From positions 1 to 64,000 of the forward strand of contig NZ_LZJR01000071.1 of assembly GCF_001667925.1 (NCBI RefSeq): a DNA stretch of 64,000 bases, given 5' to 3'. The notes below the pieces were generated by a model, which saw only the letters and a program-made list of their open reading frames with translations, made no database searches and was not told where the DNA came from. Numbering within the stretch: the first letter of the stretch is position 1; every line of letters starts with the position of its first letter. The translations under genes and the position numbers were made by a program. Below, piece by piece: positions 61,226 to 64,000 of the stretch. This DNA comes from Mycobacterium sp. E2479 (GTDB taxonomy: Bacteria > Actinomycetota > Actinomycetes > Mycobacteriales > Mycobacteriaceae).

Positions 61226-63048
61226 GCCGGCTGCACCGTGGCGGCTTCGGCAGGCTCGTGCACGTCCGGCTGCGGTTCGGGTGTGTAGAGCTGCTCGATC
61301 TCGTCGGCGTATTTCGCCATGATCGGCTTGCGCTTGAGCTTCATTGTTTGCGTGATCTCGTCACCGCCGGGCTCCCACAAGGTGGGCAGGATGCGGAACC
61401 GCTTGATCTGTTCCACCCGGGAGAGTTTGTTGTTGCCCGCGGCCACCCCCGCGGCGATCTGGGCGACGACCTCGGGGTCGGACGCCAAGGCGGCGGGCGA
61501 GGCGTCGGCCAATCCGCGCTGTGCCGCATACGGGCCGACCGAGTCGGCATCGAAGACCATCAACGCGGTGTTGTACGGCCGCCCCTCACCGATGGTGATC
61601 ACCACTCCGACCATGGGGCACGCGGCCAGGATGGCGTTCTCAATGTTGGCCGGGGACATGTTCTTTCCGGCCGCGTTGATGATCAGCTCTTTCTTTCGGT
61701 CGACGATTCGCAGGTAACCGTCGGCGTCGACGTCGATGATGTCGCCCGTGTGCAGCCAGCCGTCGGGATCGATCGCCTCGGCGGTCTTCTCCGGTTCCTT
61801 GCGATAACCCTTCATCACCAGCGGACCGCGGACCAGATATTCGCCGTCCTCGGCGACCTTGCCCTCGAGGCCGGGAAGCAGCTTGCCGACGGTGCCCAGC
61901 CGGGTCTCGTCCGGATGTGCCACGCTGGCAGCGCAACTCAGCTCCGACATGCCCCACACCTCGCAGATGGGGATCCCGATCCCCGCGAAGAACGCCAGTG
62001 TCTCCTTGGGGATCGGCGCGGCACCGGACACGGCCCAGCGCAGCTCGGCAAACCCGAGCCGCTCGCGCAGCTTGGACAGCACCAGCTCGTCGGCCTTGGC
62101 CCACTCAGCCGTCACCTCAGCGAGCTCCGGCTCGCCGGACACCAGGGCGGCGGCCCGCTTGGCGGCCACCGCCAAGCCCCACTGCAGCGCCTGGCGCCTC
62201 GCTTCGTCGGTTTCGCTGGCGACGACGAATTCGATTGCGGCCTTGAGCTTCTCCCACACTCGGGGCACCGCCGCCCAAACTGTGGGCCGCACGTCTGGTA
62301 GCGCCGTCGCAATGGCGCGGGCGTCGGCCACGGGGGTCACCTGAGTGCCGAAGACCTCCAGGGGATACAGGGCCATCATCCGGTCGGCGATGTGCGCCGA
62401 CGGCAAGTACGACGTGGTCCGATCGCCGAACCGGCTGCCGAGCACGGCGTCGAGTCCCCGCGCCTCGAAGAGCAGACTCGCGTGCGTCATCTCCACGCCC
62501 TTGGGATTTCCGGTGGTCCCGGAGGTGTAGATGAGGGTGATGACGTCCTCGGGTCGCACCGCTCGCCACGTCGCCTCGAAGTCGAAGTCGGATTGCGCGG
62601 CGGCGTACAGGTCGTCCACCGAGATGGTGCCGGGCGGCGAACCGTCGATGCAGACGATGTGCTCGATGGGCACGCCGCTGGCGCGGATGCGGTCCACGTA
62701 CTGCTCCTCGCAGATCACGACCGTGGTGCCGGCGTTGTCGAACAGGTAGGTCAGCTGCTCGGCGGGCAACGTGTTGTACACCGAAAACGATGTGGCCCCA
62801 AGGTGTTGGGCGCCGATCTCGAATGGATAGAACTCGATCCGATTGGCCATCATCAGCGACACCGTGTCACCGCGCCGGACCCCCAGGCCCGCCAGGCCGG
62901 CGGCCACCTTGCGCACCTGCGCCGCAAGCTCCCGCCATGTCAATACCTGGGTGCCGCCGGGCGTCCGGAGCGCGACGGCCTCCGGGTCGATCGATGCGGT
63001 GCGCTGGAAAGCCTCGCAAAAGGTGGCCGGGTCCTGCGTCGTCGTCAT
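61222..63048 (-). CDS. fadD11: Long-chain fatty acyl-CoA synthetase FadD11-like
   Basis: 608 residues, AMP-binding adenylate-forming enzyme, Rv1550-like in place. The AMP motif YTSGTTGNPKGVEMTH (about residues 183-198) and the hinge/ligase blocks LHTGDIIDVDADGYL and IVDRKKELIINAAGKNMSP are complete. It activates free fatty acids to acyl-CoA. ATG 63048 has GAGGAGG seven bases upstream; the seven codons further up are not needed. The stop overlaps the plsB1 start. Confidence 0.93.
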   Translation of the reverse strand: MTTTQDPATFCEAFQRTASIDPEAVALRTPGGTQVLTWRELAAQVRKVAAGLAGLGVRRGDTVSLMMANRIEFYPFEIGAQHLGATSFSVYNTLPAEQLTYLFDNAGTTVVICEEQYVDRIRASGVPIEHIVCIDGSPPGTISVDDLYAAAQSDFDFEATWRAVRPEDVITLIYTSGTTGNPKGVEMTHASLLFEARGLDAVLGSRFGDRTTSYLPSAHIADRMMALYPLEVFGTQVTPVADARAIATALPDVRPTVWAAVPRVWEKLKAAIEFVVASETDEARRQALQWGLAVAAKRAAALVSGEPELAEVTAEWAKADELVLSKLRERLGFAELRWAVSGAAPIPKETLAFFAGIGIPICEVWGMSELSCAASVAHPDETRLGTVGKLLPGLEGKVAEDGEYLVRGPLVMKGYRKEPEKTAEAIDPDGWLHTGDIIDVDADGYLRIVDRKKELIINAAGKNMSPANIENAILAACPMVGVVITIGEGRPYNTALMVFDADSVGPYAAQRGLADASPAALASDPEVVAQIAAGVAAGNNKLSRVEQIKRFRILPTLWEPGGDEITQTMKLKRKPIMAKYADEIEQLYTPEPQPDVHEPAEAATVQPA

Positions 63049-63125
63049 GTCCGTCCTCCTCGGCGCCACATCAGCACTGCCTTGGTGAGCCTACGTCCGA
63101 GCACGGGGGCAGGGAGCATATCGGG

Positions 63126-63602
63126 TCATGACGCGGGACGCCAGAGCTGCACCGTGCTCGTCACTCCTCCGGGCAGTTCGACCAGCTCTATCGGCGTGCC
63201 ATCGGGATCGTAGATGAAGAACATCCGCACTCCGCCGATGTCGACAGGCGGGTCGGCCCGGACGCCGGGATGGTCGCGCGTCACCGTCTCGTGGGCGGCG
63301 TCGAGGTCGTCGACGCGAAACGACATGTTGGTGTAGCCCAGGTGCGGGCCGCTCGGGCACTCGGGCACGGCGCCCAAGGACAGTAGCTCCACCATCGCCG
63401 CGCCGATCAGCCCGCCGACCATGCGGCCCCGCTGGGCGGCTCCCCCGGTGACCGCATCCAGTCCGGCGCCTTCGAGTTCGACGTCGAACACCACGTCCAT
63501 GCCCAGCACCGCGGTATAGAAGGCCAGCGACGCCTCAATGTCGGAGACGCCGATGCAGATGTGGGAGAAGTTCTGCACCGCGACGGGGTGCTGTCGTGTC
63601 AT
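63126..63602 (-). CDS. VOC-superfamily (glyoxalase-like) protein
   Basis: 158 residues with two beta-alpha-beta3 units. HICIGVSDIEASLAFYTAVLG (split as HICIGVSDIE and SLAFYTAVLG, about residues 14-34) begins the first, and HLGYTNMSFRVDDLDAAHE the second. A closing Glu lies in DPDGTPIELVELPG (about 131-144). The metal-site His and Glu positions are kept. Family members are lyases, isomerases or dioxygenases. The substrate is unknown. Its ATG overlaps the stop of the MerR gene by 4 nt, so that regulator probably controls it. Confidence 0.85.
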   Translation of the reverse strand: MTRQHPVAVQNFSHICIGVSDIEASLAFYTAVLGMDVVFDVELEGAGLDAVTGGAAQRGRMVGGLIGAAMVELLSLGAVPECPSGPHLGYTNMSFRVDDLDAAHETVTRDHPGVRADPPVDIGGVRMFFIYDPDGTPIELVELPGGVTSTVQLWRPAS

Positions 63603-63994
63603 GAGCGCTCCTTGCCGGGTGGATGAATGCCACAGGTACAGGCGTCAATTGAGGGACACGTGCAGCGCATCCCCCACTCGATGACGGCCCGGGCGCGGGC
63701 GAGCGAGTCCATCTGCGCGTCGATCTCGGCCAGTTTGGCTTCGGCCAGCGCGCGGCTGGCCGGCCGCCCGGGAGCATCGTCGGCGAACAACAGCTGGATC
63801 TCTTCCAACGAGAACCCGGCGGTCTTGCAGAGCGCGATCACCTCGAGGCGGGCCAGAATGGAGTCGTCATAGCGGCGCTGACCGCCCCGGCGCGCCGGCT
63901 CCGGCACCAGGCCGATCTGCTCGTAGTAGCGCAGCGCAGTCGCGGCCACCCCGGTCTGGCGCGCCACGTCCCCGATGGTCAGGCTCGGCGCCAC
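63599..63994 (-). CDS. MerR-family regulator with C-x-C-x5-C-x-C tail
   Basis: 131 residues. The N-terminal winged helix is MerR: IGDVARQTGVAATALRYYEQ (about residues 7-26), RRGGQRRYDDSILARL. A long coiled helix (about 78-106) leads to a C-terminal cluster with Cys111, Cys113, Cys119, Cys121 and His124. Cys113-x5-Cys119 matches the last step of the SoxR cluster motif, but the first SoxR Cys is absent, so it is not SoxR. Fe-S or metal sensing is possible. The GTG start at 63994 lies six bases from the window edge, so a slightly longer N-terminus cannot be excluded. It overlaps the VOC gene. Confidence 0.82.
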   Translation of the reverse strand: MAPSLTIGDVARQTGVAATALRYYEQIGLVPEPARRGGQRRYDDSILARLEVIALCKTAGFSLEEIQLLFADDAPGRPASRALAEAKLAEIDAQMDSLARARAVIEWGMRCTCPSIDACTCGIHPPGKERS

Positions 63995-64000
63995 CGCAGC

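Overview
The window is high-GC actinobacterial DNA and almost certainly comes from a Mycobacterium. It runs opposite to, and largely collinear with, the M. tuberculosis H37Rv segment from about Rv1623c (cydA) to Rv1550 (fadD11). This comparison is from memory of that gene order, not from an alignment. Several blocks that M. tuberculosis carries here are missing: the phiRv1 prophage with its REP13E12 element, the vapBC11 pair, mmpL6 and frdABCD. Other genes stand in their place, so a non-tuberculous Mycobacterium is the likeliest source. The species cannot be fixed from the sequence alone.

Left part (1-16.2 kb): the end of cydA, then cydB-cydD-cydC (cytochrome bd oxidase and its ABC exporter) on the + strand. 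Facing it on the - strand is a long run that is read trpE, trp-region membrane protein, trpC, trpB, trpA, lgt, DUF2752 membrane protein, pykA, tesB-type thioesterase, DUF2156 membrane protein. Next (16.2-24.5 kb) come bcp on the + strand and, on the - strand, chaA and the histidine operon hisD-hisC-hisB-hisH-hisA/priA-impC-hisF-hisI, mostly joined by 4-nt stop/start overlaps. There is no trpF; HisA is expected to be the bifunctional PriA that serves both amino-acid pathways.

Middle part (24.5-41 kb): a DUF385 flavin/F420-type protein, then nadA-nadB-nadC facing an NrtR-type regulator whose Nudix box is degenerate, across a strong palindrome lying over both presumed promoters. A secretory lipase follows, then bioB with its small cysteine-rich partner BsaP and a DUF2567 membrane protein. 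Between bioB and the bioA-bioF-bioD-2H phosphoesterase operon lies a tightly coupled three-gene cassette: a His-rich polytopic membrane protein with an internally repeated D-x2-W-H-x3-G-x-D motif, a His-rich cupredoxin-like lipoprotein, and a second His-rich polytopic protein. I cannot assign it a known function. It is the best candidate here for an undescribed system.

Right part (41-64 kb): ripD (a catalytically dead NlpC/P60 protein with Pro/Gln tandem repeats), an acyltransferase-3/SGNH protein, and treX-treY-treZ for trehalose synthesis from glycogen. These are followed by a divergent MocR regulator / PNPOx-like pair with a two-turn direct-repeat operator, a PAP2 phosphatase, ilvA and a Ddn-like F420 protein. 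A TetR regulator with two operator copies then faces a small unknown protein and an FAD monooxygenase interrupted by a one-base frameshift. Last come a DUF6065 protein, fadD11-plsB1 and a MerR/VOC pair cut close to the window edge. No rRNA, tRNA, insertion sequence or CRISPR array was seen.
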